From: Eremophila alpestris peregrina
Taxonomy: Eukaryota; Chordata; Aves; Passeriformes; Alaudidae
DNA length: 64,000 nt
NCBI GenBank assembly: GCA_009792885.1
Contig: WMCF01000080.1
Location: 2,828,785 to 2,892,784, forward strand
Direction of reading: 5' to 3'
Shown: positions 28,659 to 41,191 of the stretch, in pieces
Layout: each line of letters starts with the position of its first letter
How positions within the stretch are numbered: the stretch's first letter is position 1
The notes under the pieces: generated by a model
What the model saw: only the letters and a program-made list of their open reading frames with translations
Database searches by the model: none
What the model was told of the DNA's origin: nothing
Made by a program: the position numbers and the translations under genes

Positions 28659-30333
28659 ATAAAGTTCATAAAGGTAAGACATATACAGAAAAATTAAATT
28701 TAAACCTTGATTTCTTCCCAAGAGCCAAGTCTAATGTGAGAACAGAGATATTGATGTAGATTTTTGACATTGTTAGCAAAGTGGGAATTGTACTGCTGTG
28801 TACATCTTCCTTTTGTTCCAACAAAAAACCTAATTCTGACACTTATCTTAAACTGTATGTAAGGGTCATCAGATGCTATTAAATATTTGCTATTAAAGGC
28901 AAATAGTTACTTGCAGTAGCAATGAGTAACATCATTCAGAGAACAGCCACATTTGTATGAAACTCCATGATCAGCAAACTCAGAGATCCTGACTCCCTTT
29001 GAAAGCTGCTGTATCCTTATGTCAGGAAAGTGTTCTAAAAAGTTACTATGACTAAAAAACGACAATATGTCCCTTCTAAATTTGAAACTGTCTGTCCTTT
29101 CCTACAGACTCTGCCTTCAGCTCTGATGCCCATGGGTCAAGACTTGGCAGCATGAATTTGCTGCTCCTCACCAAATAACCAACCAGGCTTTGAACCAGAA
29201 GTTATTAGGAAGATTGAAGAAAACTGTAGATCAGGAACTAAGTTTAAACAGGCTTCTTTCAATGTTGGATTACAAAACCTTTTTAAAACAAAACTTATCT
29301 GAAAAAACAAAAAGAAAACCCCAAATACTGATCCACCTTCAGTGTCATATATCTGTTTTGCAATTGCTTTTGCCTGTTAACCATCTAGAAATGTGTCTGA
29401 CTGCTCTAATCATCTACACTGATGTCTGTTGGATTGTGTTGTGAATATTTATAAAAAATAAGAGTTGTCTTCTGAAACATTGCACTATAGGAGTTTTTAA
29501 TCTGTGCTGCTTATGTCTTGAAATATTATACTATGAAAATACTCCAATTTGCTTTTCTTCAGTACAATGCTCTACCTTACACAATATTATAGTGTTTATT
29601 GTTTTCTGTTTCTCCCCTATTTGCTTTTAGGATATCACATGCTGTACAATGTTGCTCTGCCTTAACTGAAAACACTGCAGATGGTTTTCTATATTCATTT
29701 ACTATTTTTACCAGGAAAACAGGTGAGCATGAGAACAGTTCAGTTTGTTTTGAAAAACAGAGGACTAACAAAACAAAAAAGCTGCTGAGCTAAAGAAGAT
29801 ACATATATATATATATATAGATCTAGATCTAGATCTAGATCTAGATATTCTGTTTGTATTTTTTCTTACTGAAGTAACTGTAAGACACTTTCTCCAGATA
29901 CATGCAGCTGTGTATGTCATGCACAATTGGACAAACTGTTTTGTTGAGCAGCATGGCTGCTTGAACACAAAAAATATAAAAATAACACTTGCAGTTTCAG
30001 GCCAAGCCTAATTTTGCAGCTTTTGGACAAGAAATAACAGAATCTTAGCATGATTTTAGTAAAAGATATAGGAAAGTAAGTGGAAAGACAGAATCTAGTA
30101 GGCAAATCATAAGGAACTGCTTCATCTAGAAATTTTGTATAGCTTCTTAAGATGTGAGATAAAAATTTTAACTGGGGATGGTGTCCTAACTTCTGTCTTC
30201 CCATGTACAGCTTGGTTAACATTGCTGAGTCATAGTGGGAGAGCCCAGGGATGAGCAGCCTGCAGAGTCTTGGTTTTGGAGTCTGGATTTCTCCAGCCCT
30301 TGAGTTATTTAGATGAAAATATTTTTCACAGTG
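28659..30333. other. Intergenic, no supported gene
   Basis: AT-rich unique sequence. The only clear item is the AT / AGATCT microsatellite at 29803-29846. A 220-codon minus-strand frame (29917-30579), the longest open frame in the window, spans this region and the next LTR and is unlike any protein I know. Confidence 0.6.
29803..29846. repeat. Compound (AT)n-(AGATCT)n microsatellite
   Basis: Eight AT units pass directly into more than four units of the palindromic hexamer AGATCT, so the tract is its own reverse complement and carries a series of BglII-type sites. Confidence 0.95.
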
Positions 30334-30898
30334 TGTTGCTTCTGGCTGAGCTGGAGTTCGTTTTCCCACAGCAGTCCTCACAGAGCTTTGCATTGGTGTC
30401 TGGAAAGGTGTTGGTAAAGCAGCAGTGTTTTGGCTGCTGCTGAGAAACACTGGCACAGCATCAGCCAGGTCTCTCAACATTTTGCCCATCAGCAGGCTGG
30501 GGATGGTCCTGGGAGGGGACACAACCCAGCCAGGTGACCCAAACTGACCAAAGGCACTCTCCATACCATGTGATGTCACTTAGATGTAAAACTAAGGGAA
30601 GGAGGAGGAAGGGGCACACTTTACAATATTTGCCTTCTGGAGAAACCTCAATATGTGCTGGAGCCCTGCTTCCCAGGAGGTGGTCAGACATCACTTGCTG
30701 ATGGAAAGTAGGCAACAATCTTTTTCCCCCCTTTGCCTGTAATTGCACAAACTTTCACTTTTGTTTTAGAAAACTGCCTTATCTCAACCTACAGGTCTTT
30801 TTCCATCTGATTTTCCCTCCCTTGTTCACTTGAGAAGGAAGTGACAGGTCAGCCAGCACCTGGCATGCAGCATCCAGCCAAGGTCAACCAACCACTCA
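30334..30898 (+). mobile_element. ERV LTR (group 2), sense
   Basis: From 'agcatcagccaggtctctc' to the 'aaggtcaaccaaccactca' end it matches, in the opposite direction, the element at 62661-63106. The part before that ('ctggctgagctggagtt', 'cagtgttttggctgctgctga') matches the start of the group 1 LTRs, so the two groups are related. It ends in CA. There is no internal sequence, so it is probably a solo LTR. The 5' boundary is approximate. Confidence 0.75.
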
Positions 30899-31846
30899 TA
30901 ACTATTGGGGGAAAGATTTTGGCTAGCTTAAGACTTAGATTTGATGGAGAAATCCTGTGTCAATATTAGCTGTGATGTAAAATGAAAATTGGTTTGTTTT
31001 GAGAGGGAACCTCTCCATTACAATGTTTGAGATCGAGTTTGAATTTTAAACTGTAATGCTATAACTTTAAAGGGCCACACTCTGGGTTCATCTACTGGTT
31101 CTTCTTGCATTCTATTCAGCTTCTCTTTCTTTAAAAAGTTTAATTGTTTGTTGTAGGGCAAATTCATCGGACAAAACCTTAGCCAGAGCGAGAATATTAG
31201 TATTGACTATTAATATTCATTAGTATTTAGGAAGCTGAGAAGCTGCTGGATCAGGGAGAACAAAAAGAAAGTAGGATGAGGTCAGTCTTAACAATTGGCA
31301 GTTAAGATTAATATGTGGGGGGTTAGGGGGGTTTTATGTTTGTTTTCTGAATAGCCCCAAATTTTTTTTCTGGCCATCCATAATCTTACTGGCAGACTCC
31401 CAACTGTTTACCTGCTATCTTTTCTGATATAAAGTCTGTACTTCAGCCTCTTTTGAGCAGAAAAAAGTAATATTGTAGGAGCTGATAAAAAAATGTTGGA
31501 GAATAAGCATCTACATGAAAATTGGATGATATACAGAACTGTAACACACAGCAGCTGTGCTTTGATCCCACTCAGCCTCTCAGGAGACTGTTTTCATGTA
31601 GTCACCACTCTTTCTCTAGGTAAGATCCTGTTTGGTTCATCTCCCAGAGCTGTGCAGGACTGGTGGTGTTTGGGTTCTTCTCTTGTTCTCTTTTGACCTC
31701 AATAACCTTTTCAAGATCAGTAGTATTTTGGCTCAATGGAAGTTTTATATGAGGTGTCTCTTCCTCTGAGGACAGGGTTTCAGTCAACTTCCAGATTCTT
31801 GCTGCTGCACTGCTGTGTTATTTTGGGCAGAGTTTTAATCCACCCA
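30899..31846. other. Intergenic, no feature seen
   Basis: Unique AT-rich sequence. No exon, RNA gene or transposon recognised. Confidence 0.6.
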
Positions 31847-32125
31847 GTCACAGAATAACAGAGCTGTTGAGGTAGGAAGGAACCATGGAGATTGCATCAG
31901 CTATGCCCCTGCTCACAGAAGGGTCACCTGGAGTAGTCTGTAGTCAGGACTGAGTCCAGTTGGGTTTTGAACATCCTCCAAAGATAAAGACAATGTCCCT
32001 GGACAGAATGGCTATCTATTGAGTCACCTTCAGATTGAATAAAAAGGCTTTTTCTTATGTTTAATCTCGTATATTCCAGTCTATGTCCATTGCCTCCTGT
32101 CCTTTCAGTGGACAACACTAGAGCA
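31847..32125 (-). mobile_element. CR1 LINE 3' fragment, antisense, old
   Basis: Plus-strand order: 'tcacagaataacagagctg', 'ttgaggtaggaaggaacc', 'gggtcacctggagtag', 'gggttttgaacatcctcc', 'ttgcctcctgtcctttcagtg'. This is a diverged CR1 3'UTR and ORF end read backwards. Confidence 0.85.
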
Positions 32126-33440
32126 GTTTAACCCTATCATTTTTGCACTCACTGCCAGATCTTTATGCACACTGATATTATTCATTCGTAAGTAAAAGTA
32201 AACAGAACTATGGGAACAGTAAATTATCCTCCCTGAGTTCAGCAGCACAAAATACTAATATAACAACTAATGAAGGATAGTCTCACCAAATATTTTTGAC
32301 AAACTGTTTGCAATTTATGTATCTGAGCAGTGAATATGACTGGATCATAAGGAGTGGAAGACCACTTGTGATTCAGAGTAATCATGAGTAATGCATAGCA
32401 GATTTTTCTTTTGTTTTAAATAATTTCAGTAAAGAGTCCAAGTTTCATAAAGTTGAGAGAACTTGGGGTGCTAAATCGCTCAGGTCCTCCAGAAGCAGAT
32501 AGGCTCCAGCCTCCATGAAAGAAGGTTTACAAAAAAGAAAAAAAAACTTGAAAAGTTGTCCTGGAAACCTTCCATTTTAATTGAGTGCTTGTTCTATTAA
32601 TGTACCTATGTTTATAATATGACGTGACAATTTTTCTGTAGTTTTGCGCGAGTGTTGATAGATTAGTGTTTAGACTAGTCCTTAAAATGACCTTTTGATA
32701 GAGCTCAAAGTGTATTAATCCTGAGTGCTGTTGATCTGCCTTTTATCTTGAGAGTAACTTGGGTTTTTGTCTTTGTATCACAGGGCTGGTCCAGATACCT
32801 TCTCTTAGGATTGTGCCAAATCCACATGCAAAAGACTGATGTTTGAACTCTGTGGCTGGTTTCTCATATCACAGAAATAAGGTGGTATTTCCCTGGGGAT
32901 GTTAGATCCCTTTAAGGAAATACTTGTTATTGTCAGGGCTGGTCTTTTATTCTGAGATAAAGATGCCTTTTGTGCACATAGTTTTTAGTTTCCTTACATA
33001 GTGAGGATGGGTTTTGATTTCAAATCTGGTTTCCAGATTCTCTCCTGTCTTCAGAGCTGATTTAACCAATGCAGAGAATGTGAGCAATGAAGAATACATG
33101 AGTGTCTCCATTGCATTCCATCTTCAGTTTGAAAAGGTCTGCTCCCAGGACTCCTGGGAGGATATGCCACAGAGGAGCTCTTTTGACAAATCCAAAGCTA
33201 CTTATGGATACAAATTGTTTAGCTGCTGCTTATTTAGAAGTTTCTTTTAAATTCTAGCTAGACTTTCTTGTGTGGAGAGGTGGGGTTTTGTTTTGTTTTG
33301 GTTTTTTTGGTGGTTGTGGGTCTTTGAGTTGGTTGGTTTGTTTGGTTTTGGTTTTTTTATTTAATCTTTTTACTTTTAAGTAACTTTTTTTGCAAGAAAT
33401 TGTCATCAAAAATTGATGACATTTAAACATAATTGTGATA
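32126..33440. other. Intergenic, no supported gene
   Basis: Unique AT-rich sequence followed by a GT-rich low-complexity stretch (about 33285-33360, GGTTTTG-like units). A 78-codon frame at 33014 lacks an ATG start and resembles nothing known. Confidence 0.6.
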
Positions 33441-34170
33441 TGGAATCAGGGAACCACAGAATACTCTGAGGTGGAAAGGAGCCATCAGAATAATTGTGTT
33501 CAACCTCTGGCCCTGTGCAAGACTCCCTAAGAGTCACACAATGTGCCTGAGAGTACTGTCCAAATTCTTCTTGAGCTCTGCCAGGCTGCTGCTGTGACCA
33601 CTGCCCTGGGAAACCTCTTTCAGTGACTACCCACCCTCTGGAGGAAGAACTTTTTCCTGATATCCAGCCTAAACCTCCCCTGACACAGCTCCAGGGCATT
33701 CCCTCAGATTCTGTCACTGATCTTAAGAGTAGAGTAGAAGAGTAAAAGAGTAAAAGAGAAGAGTAAAAGAGGAAGTTGCAGACTTGCAGTGAGGTCTCCC
33801 CTCAGTCTCCTCCAGGCAGACCAGACCAAGTGACCTCAGCCACTTCTCACACAGTTTCCCCTCAACCATCGTTGTTGGATCCTTTGGACACTCTCTAACA
33901 GTTCCATGTCTTTTTTACACTGTGGCACCCAAACAAGCCCCCAGCACTGGAGGTGAGGCTGCCCCAGCTCAGAGCAGAGCAGGACAATCCCCTCCCTTGC
34001 CCAGCTGCTGATGCTGTCCCTGATGCACCCCAGGACAGGGTTGTTCCTCCTGGCTGCCAGGGCACGGCTGGCTCAGGTTCAACTTGCCACCAACCAGGAC
34101 CCCCAGATCATTTCTGTGGGGTTTCACTCCAGCCAGTCATTCCCAGTCTGTCTCCACTGCTGCAAGTCCT
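33441..34170 (-). mobile_element. CR1 LINE 3' fragment (about 0.7 kb), antisense
   Basis: The plus strand begins near the CR1 tail ('accacagaatactctgagg') and runs back through the 3'UTR ('gaggaagaactttttcctg') into ORF2 C-terminal codons ('ggtgaggctgccccagctc', 'gatgcaccccaggacagg'). It carries an internal purine-rich minisatellite. It resembles the CR1 copy at 61640-62360, which reads the other way. Confidence 0.9.
33722..33775. repeat. Purine-rich minisatellite inside CR1
   Basis: Imperfect units of the type GAGTAAAA(GA) repeated about five times between two ordinary CR1 segments; an expansion after insertion. Confidence 0.8.
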
Positions 34171-35189
34171 ATCTTGCTTTTATAAAATTGCCTCTGTAGC
34201 TATGTAAAGAACAAATTTCTCTCTTTCTGCCATATTAAACAATTACTGATGTGATCTCGCCAAAGTAAATAAAAACAATGTATGAAGTTTAAATTTTGAT
34301 AATGAAGGATAATTTTGAAATCAGTGAAACTGTCACAAAGTAGAAGAACATTGCTGTGCAGTAACATGCAGGTTTCTCTGGCCTACCTACTCTCTGCATG
34401 CTTACTCCCGTCTTCCTGTATAACACTTTCAATTACATATTATAGCAGTTCTATCATCATCTGCATTTTCATTAAGTTATTAAGTAATATGGCATTTAGA
34501 TTCTCTAATTCCTATAGTTTGGTTTTTTTTAAAGAATTTGAAGAATATTTAAAAATTTAGAAATACTGGTCAGTGTTGATGACCTCATTAGATTATTACT
34601 GGTTTGGTGGTTTTTTCACCTTTTTGACTAGGTTTTTTTTGCATTGTATATGAAATTTTTTCTGTATTGCAACTGCCAGCATTAGAGGACAAGTAGAGTT
34701 GTTTGGGGTGTTTTGTTTGGTTTGGTTTTCTGTCACTAAACCCAGCTGTAGTCCACCCAAAAAGGAGTGAGAGAGTTTTTCCAGTTCTGTTCTGGATCTC
34801 AACACAACTATTTCCACATCCCCACCGTATTTTCTGCCTGTCACAGAAGTGGTGGCCCTTGGTGGTTTTGGCTTGGTAGACTTCTTCTCTCGACTTTCTT
34901 GTTTGGTCTCAAAAGCTGGGCTATGGTGTGGACTAGTGGGCATGGCTTGTGTAGCTAGTGTGGTGGCCTCAAGCAGCCAGCTCGAGTGAGAAGTGTGTGA
35001 ACTCTGTTCTGTGGGAAAAGCACACTATTTGGGGAATATTCACTGCTAGTCAATAATGAGTAGTGTAACACTGGCTGGTGTAAGATCCTGACACGGAAAC
35101 TGGTAAGTGGTGAACTGGAAGAGCAGCCAGTGAGGAGCACTGAGCACTGACTGGCCAGCTGCAGGGAGTGTTGATCATCAGCACAAAGC
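34171..35189. other. Intergenic, no supported gene
   Basis: AT-rich then mixed-composition sequence leading into a CR1 fragment. No exon recognised. The last 100-200 bp may be further diverged CR1. Confidence 0.55.
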
Positions 35190-35695
35190 ATGGTTGGAGG
35201 CCAGGTAACTAGGGGTGTGTCACAGAGGGCTACACTGGCTTCAGTCCTCTTTAACATTTTCTTCACGCACAGAATCACGGAGTGATGGATGAGTGATGTG
35301 CTGATGATGCCAAACTGGGAGGAGTGGCTGACAAACCCAAGGGTTGTGCTGCTATCGAGACCTCAACTGGCTGACAGAAACCTCATGCAATGAATGCAGA
35401 CGTCACGTGAAACAAAGGAAAGTGCAAACTCTTGGGGAGGAACAGCCCAGTGCACCAGTTGCTGTGGGCTGACTTGGTGGAAAACAACTTTGGAAAGGTC
35501 CTGGAGAACAGCATGAGCCAGCAGTGTGCCATTGAGGCAGCAAAGGCTGGTTGTGTTCTGGTGCATTTGGAGAAGTGCAGTCAGCAGGTGGAAGGAGGTG
35601 GCCTTCCCCCTCTTCCATGCTGGCGTGGACACTCCTGGAGTTATGGGTCCAGTTGTGGTCTCCCAAGTACAAGTGAGAATGAATCAGAGAATTAT
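35190..35695 (+). mobile_element. CR1 LINE internal fragment, sense, old
   Basis: Diverged reverse-transcriptase region: 'ggaggccaggtaactag', 'cagtcctctttaacattttc', 'gatgccaaactgggagg', 'acctcaactggctgacag' and 'cagcagtgtgccattgagg' correspond in order to the RT motif B-C region and following codons of CR1 ORF2. All frames are broken. Both ends are truncated; no CR1 tail is present. Confidence 0.75.
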
Positions 35696-38600
35696 TGAGT
35701 TGTTCCTGAAAAGTTTTTGGTTTTGCTTCTATTTAAAGCCTGTCCAGGTGCTACTATCACTTTATAGGATACATATGCACACATGCATGCATACACACAC
35801 ATGTCTGCATTGTCTGTGATCTACTTTCTCTATTTTTTAATAAAATTTTTAAATACTTTTAGCATCGATATTTTCAACAGTAGCAGACTCTCTGGGGGGT
35901 GAGGACAGTAGCTTTTGCTTTTTAAGCATGTGAAATGTTTTACAAAGCTTCACACCACATGAGCAAAACCTTAGAGGATTTAACCAGAGGTTGTAACTTT
36001 TGGTTCCAATGCTGATTTTGCTCCCATGCTTTCCTTCAAGATGTTTGGAATTACTTAGAATGATGGAATTAAGTACTAACTTGGTCCTGCACTTCTATAG
36101 CATGAAAGAGTGGAATGAGACATGGAACTTTATTAAATTGTTCCTCACTAAGAAATTATGTATTTAATATTTTATTTGTTTATATGACTCTTATCATTCA
36201 AATGCTTATTTGAAGATAAATTGTCATTTCCACCTTTACATTTGGTAGCAAAAATAACATTGAAGTAGCAAGTTATGTAGGTTTCAAATAAATCATGCCA
36301 GAAGCAGACATTCAGATATATGCATAGCAATAGTGCATATGGATTTATAAATATTTTTAAAAATTTTTTTTTATTTTCTACAGAATTTTTGATGGTCATT
36401 GTAAAATATGTTTGGAGCCTCTCCCTCTGTTAATTTAACTTCGGAAATGGAAAAACTCTTATTCTGAATCATATTCCCTGTCATCAGCAAGGAAAAATTC
36501 TCCAGAATGTGCTTTTAACATGTGGGATTTTTGAATGCAGGAGAGCTGTTTCCCTGGTAACCAGTGTGCAAGATGGTTCTGAATCCTACGGAATATGGAT
36601 GGCGTATCTGAAATAGCTCCTGGGTTTTGGGGGGATGCTTTTTCAGGTTTTGTTCCCCACCTCATCTCCCTGGCCAAATTTGTTTCTTTATACATCCCTG
36701 GAAAGATAACTTTTTTGTTGCTGGTGAGTAAAAACTGACAGATAACACTTCAAAACATTGCCTGGCACAGATATCAGGAATGCTTGTTGGTAAATGAGCA
36801 AGAGAAGTGAAAACACATTTTATTTTTGGATTACATCCCTACTGGAAAACAATTACTTCTTATGAGTAGTAGAGATTAGATCTGCTTTGGCTTTTCCCCA
36901 GTTCTTGTCACTGCCTTGAAGTAGTGGAAATGGTCATGGATTTGTTTTCATGTAGCTGTGTGCATTACTTTGTGAAGCTAATTTCAACATTTATTATAGT
37001 ACCTCCATGAAAGTGGTTAACTGAATGGACATATTAGTCCTCAAAAGCGCTGAATTTCTATAAAGATTTTGCTTCCTGACAACCCTTAAAAATTCCCTTT
37101 CTGCTGCTTCAGTCTCCTATTTGAAATAAACATTATGAAAATTGTTCTGCCTCTTGTAATTAAAACTCTATGTTTTTGTTATAACTTTACGTATTTTTGG
37201 TAATTCAGATTTATTTACTTGAAAGCCACATTTGCACACTAGCTCCATTTAGTTCTGCATATCAAGCTGTTACTAGTACAGTTACAGAAAGCTGTTTCCT
37301 TCTTTTTCAGTGGAACAAGCCTAACAGCTGCAGTACAAACTCTTGCAGATCCTGCATTAAGGTGGTTTAGGTTTTCATGGAACAGTGATTCTCCAGATTT
37401 AATCACTAAATGTTGCTATCTTCATTCTCCCAAATATTTCTGCCCCTTTTTTCTATAGAGAGTCAGAAATGTGGTGTGTCAGAGGTTTAAGAGCAGAGGC
37501 TTGAGGGTGCTGAGTTTTGCAGTGCTGGTAAGTTACCTAAAGCTACAAACCTGATCCTCTTCAGGACACTTTTCCAGCGGCCATGCCTAACTGGAGAACA
37601 AGTCATACTTTCCTGTGTGGCAGTCAGTATTTAAAAGCAGAAGAAAAAAATATGAATGTTTGAAGTGACTGGGAGGAGGATAATTGTATGACATTTACTG
37701 AAGTATTTGCATTTACCTTTTGTCTCTGACCTGGGCAGTAGAATACATATGCCGTATTGTGGCAGTAATGATACAACAGACAATTTCCTGAAATTAAATC
37801 CACTAAATGTATTCTGAGAAAATGTTTTTCAGAAATGTCACTGTGGAGTAAAGTACAATTTGCCTGGTTTTTTTTTTTTTTTTGGGAAGGGGGGGCAGTA
37901 AGTTTTAAACTCTTAAGAACAAACAACATTTTCAAACTTACTAGTAATAACAGAATCCAAAGAATTGCTGGTTTATAGCTATATTTCAAAGATTCCCATT
38001 CTCCAAAAAGATGAAGTTGAATTCTCCAATGCTGCTAGAATGGACAGCTTTGAGATGTGATTATATATTTCTAGGTATATAATGCATCACTATTTTCCTG
38101 TTCTATTATCTATACTTTCTGTGCTACCAACTTTTTAGTACCTTTTAAGCATTTTTGTTATTCCTAATGTAACAATTATACTTTGTTTTCTAAAGATGAC
38201 GTCTTAACCTCATCCAATTTGTGTGTCCATTTATTTTCCAGCTATTTTAATTAAAAAGGTACTCAGTCCTAGTCTGAGTGCATATGCTGTTCCATCCCGA
38301 ATTTCAATTATCTTTAGTTTAATATCTCAGAAGTGTGCATATTGGCTGGAACATTCCATATTCAAGCTCTTTTTGAAAGCCCAGCCTCTTCTAAACATGC
38401 TTTAAAATTATGCTCTGTCAAGATGTTCTTCAAGAACCTTGTTTCATTTTAGCTAATGAGCCCTGAAGAGTTTTATGGGAATGGAGTAACAAACACCGTG
38501 TATTGTGGGATTTGCACAGAGACCAAGTATCCAGGGTTAATGTCAAGAGGCACAGGAAGGCACATAAGGAGGTGCTGAAGGGAGAATGCAAGAGGAAGAC

Positions 38601-38884
38601 TGTGTACTCTACTTAACATCAGGTGTGGAGCATAAAACTTGTAAATCATCTTGTTCTGAGGGTTATGAAAGGCCATGGAGTAAAGCAGGATGGCTCTGGT
38701 TTTTACCTATGAATTTCATACCATTATGTGAATCACTTCAATAGCCCATTTTCCTTTGCTATAGGTTGATACAGAGTACATAACTTGGATATTAATAAAA
38801 TATTAACTGAACAATCCTTTAAAAATTAAATTGGTTGCATGCAATGAAGAAATGTGTTAATTAAATGTACAGGAGAACTCACAT
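35696..38884. other. Intergenic, no supported gene
   Basis: Unique AT-rich DNA with a poly-T tract (T16) at 37868-37883. No coding, RNA or transposon feature was recognised. Confidence 0.65.
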
Positions 38885-39190
38885 TATCATCAAGTGGCTC
38901 AAGGGTTGGTGTCATTAGCAGAATTTCAGGTTCTTTGATTATGGGGCAACTTTCACAGCACCTGGCCTGCTGGAGCCAGATGGGCTCCATCTCTCTGAAA
39001 AGGGCAGAAGGATTTTAGGCAGAACTCTTTGAGAGGGCTTTAAACTAGGTTCAGAGGGGGAAGAGGATGCAACTAGGCTCTCCAGAAGCGGGCCCAAGGG
39101 TGGTAGCCCAGAGTTAGGGGTGAGATCAGTAGCCCAGCTGAGGTGCATGCACACTAATGCACACAGCATGGGTAACAAACAAGAGGAACC

Positions 39191-39760
39191 ATGGTACAGC
39201 AGCAATGCTGTGATGTAGACACCATCACAGAAACATGGTGGGATGACTCACATGGCTGGAGCCCTGCACTGGATGGCTACAAGCTCTTCAGAAGAGACGG
39301 AAAGGGAGAAGAGGGGAGGGGGGTGACCCTTTACATTAGGGATGCTTTTGATGCCATGGGTGTTGAAATTAATGACAATGAAGTTGAGTGCCTCTGGATA
39401 AGAATGAAGGGGAAGGCCAACAAGGCTGACATCCTACTGAGAGTCTGTTGTCATCCACCCAACCAGGAAGGAGAGGGGGGCAGCTTATTCTATAAGCATC
39501 TGGAGGATGTTCCAACGTCACCAGCCCTTGTTCTTGTAGGTGACTTAAACCTACCAGACATCTGCTGGGAAGTCAACATAGCAGAGAAGGGGCAGTCTAG
39601 GAGGTTTTTGGAGTGTGTGGAAGAACAACTTCTTGACACAGCTGGTGAGAGACCCTACCAGGGGAGGGACTACATCAGACCTTCTGTTGTAAACACAAAA
39701 GATGGTGGGAGATGTGGTGGCTGGAGGCCATCTGGGGCATAATGATCATGAAATTCAGTA
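39191..39760 (+). pseudogene. CR1 ORF2 endonuclease domain, broken
   Basis: The open frame carries TITETWWDDSHGW (the catalytic Glu motif), YKLFRRDGKGEEGRGV, and LVGDLNLPDICW (the GD-N motif). The expected SDH motif appears only after a frameshift, as LGHNDHE near 39740, with Ser changed to Asn. Upstream, the NAHSMGNKQEE segment lies in another frame. In an intact CR1 this domain nicks the target DNA. No native start codon is implied. Confidence 0.9.
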
Positions 39761-40216
39761 TTTGGCAGAACAAGGAGGGGCATCAATAAAACTTATGCAC
39801 TGGACTTCCAGAGGGCATATTTAGGAGACTTATTTGGAGAGTTTCTTGGGAAGCAGCCCTTAAGAACAAAGGAGTGCAGGAAGGATGGGTGTGCTTCAAA
39901 ACAGAGATCTTAAAGGCAGAGGAACAGACTGTCCCTGTATGCTGAATGATGTGCCAACAAGGCAAACAACCAGCCTGGATGGGCAAGGAGCTTTTGAAGG
40001 AACTAAGGAAAGAAAGGGGGTGTATCACCTTTGGAAGGAGGGTCAGGTACCTCAGGAATGTTTAAGGGGGTTGCTAGGGCATGTAGGAAAAAAAATTAGA
40101 GAGGCTAAAGCCCAGTGAGAACTCAAACTGGCAACTTCTGTGAAAGACAATAAAAAATATTTTTATAAATACATTAATGGCAAAAGGAAGGAGAAGGACA
40201 ACCTCTTTGTTATCTA

Positions 40217-41191
40217 TTGGATGCAGGAGGGAATTTAGTACCTAAAGATGAGGAAAAGGCAGAGGTACTGAACACTTTCTTTTCCTCAGTTTTCAACAGA
40301 AAGACAGGTTGTCCTCGGGACAGCTGTCCTCCTGGGTTGGTAGATGGTGTCAGGAGCAGAATGATCCCCTGTTATCCAGGAAGAGGCAATCAGAGAAGTC
40401 AGAAGTTGAGCCATTTAGATATTCATAGATCTATGGGACCAGATGGGATCCATCCCAGGGTGATGAGGGAGCTGGCAGATGAGCTTGCAAAGCTGCCCTC
40501 CATCGTGGCTCACTGGTGAGGTCCCAGATGACTGGAAGCTGGCCAACGTGACACCCATTCACAAAAAGGGTGGGAAGGAGGATCCTGGTTATTATAGGCC
40601 AGTCAGCCTGACCTCGGTACCCAGTAAGGTGATGGAACAGTTTATATTGAGTGCCATCACACAGCAGTTACAGGATGGCCAGGGTATCAGACCCAGCCAG
40701 GGTTTAGGAGGGGCAGGTCCTGATTGACCAACCTGGTCACCTTTTATGACCAGGTGACCTGCCTGGTGCATGACATGTTCAGTGTTTTTATTGATGACAT
40801 GGATGAGGGTTTGGAGTCTTTCATTAGTAAATTTGCAGACAACACTAGGCTGGGAGCATGTATTGATCTGCTGGAAGGTAGGAGGGGTCTGCAGACAGAT
40901 CTGGAAAGGTTGGATGGATGGGCAGAGTCCAATGGGATGAAGTTCAATAAGTCCAAGTGCCAAGTCCTGCACTTTGGCCACAATAACCCCCTGCAATGCC
41001 ATAGGCTGGGGATGGTGTGGCTGGACAGTGCCCAGGCAGAAAGGGACCTGGGGGTGCTGGTGACAGCAGCTGAACATGAGCCAGCTGTGCCCTGGTGGGC
41101 AAGAAGGCCAAGGGCATCCTGGCCTGGATCAGGAATAGTGTGGCCAGCAGGAGCAGGGAGGTCATTCTTCCCCTGTGCTGGGCACTGGTGA
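40217..41191 (+). pseudogene. CR1 ORF2 reverse transcriptase, motifs A and B deleted
   Basis: Successive frames read KAEVLNTFFSSVFN, SMGPDGIHPRVMRELADELAK, GEVPDDWKLANVTPIHKKG and YYRPVSLTSVPSKVMEQ, then LTNLVTFYDQVTCLVH. They jump straight to FSVFIDDMDEGLESFISKFADN. The block that should hold the YLDFSKAFD-type motif A and SGVPQGS-type motif B is absent. The polymerase FADD box reads FADN (40832-40843). The tail DLERLDGWAESNGMKFNKSKC is typical of CR1. Confidence 0.92.

Noticed and set aside
29917..30579. 220-codon minus-strand open frame, the longest in the window
   Set aside because: It runs antisense across an LTR and adjoining unique DNA, has no recognisable domain and no splice or promoter context. 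Chance.
33014..33250. 78-codon frame that looked protein-like
   Set aside because: It starts at TTG, not ATG, has no recognisable homology and no clear donor site. Not enough to call an exon.
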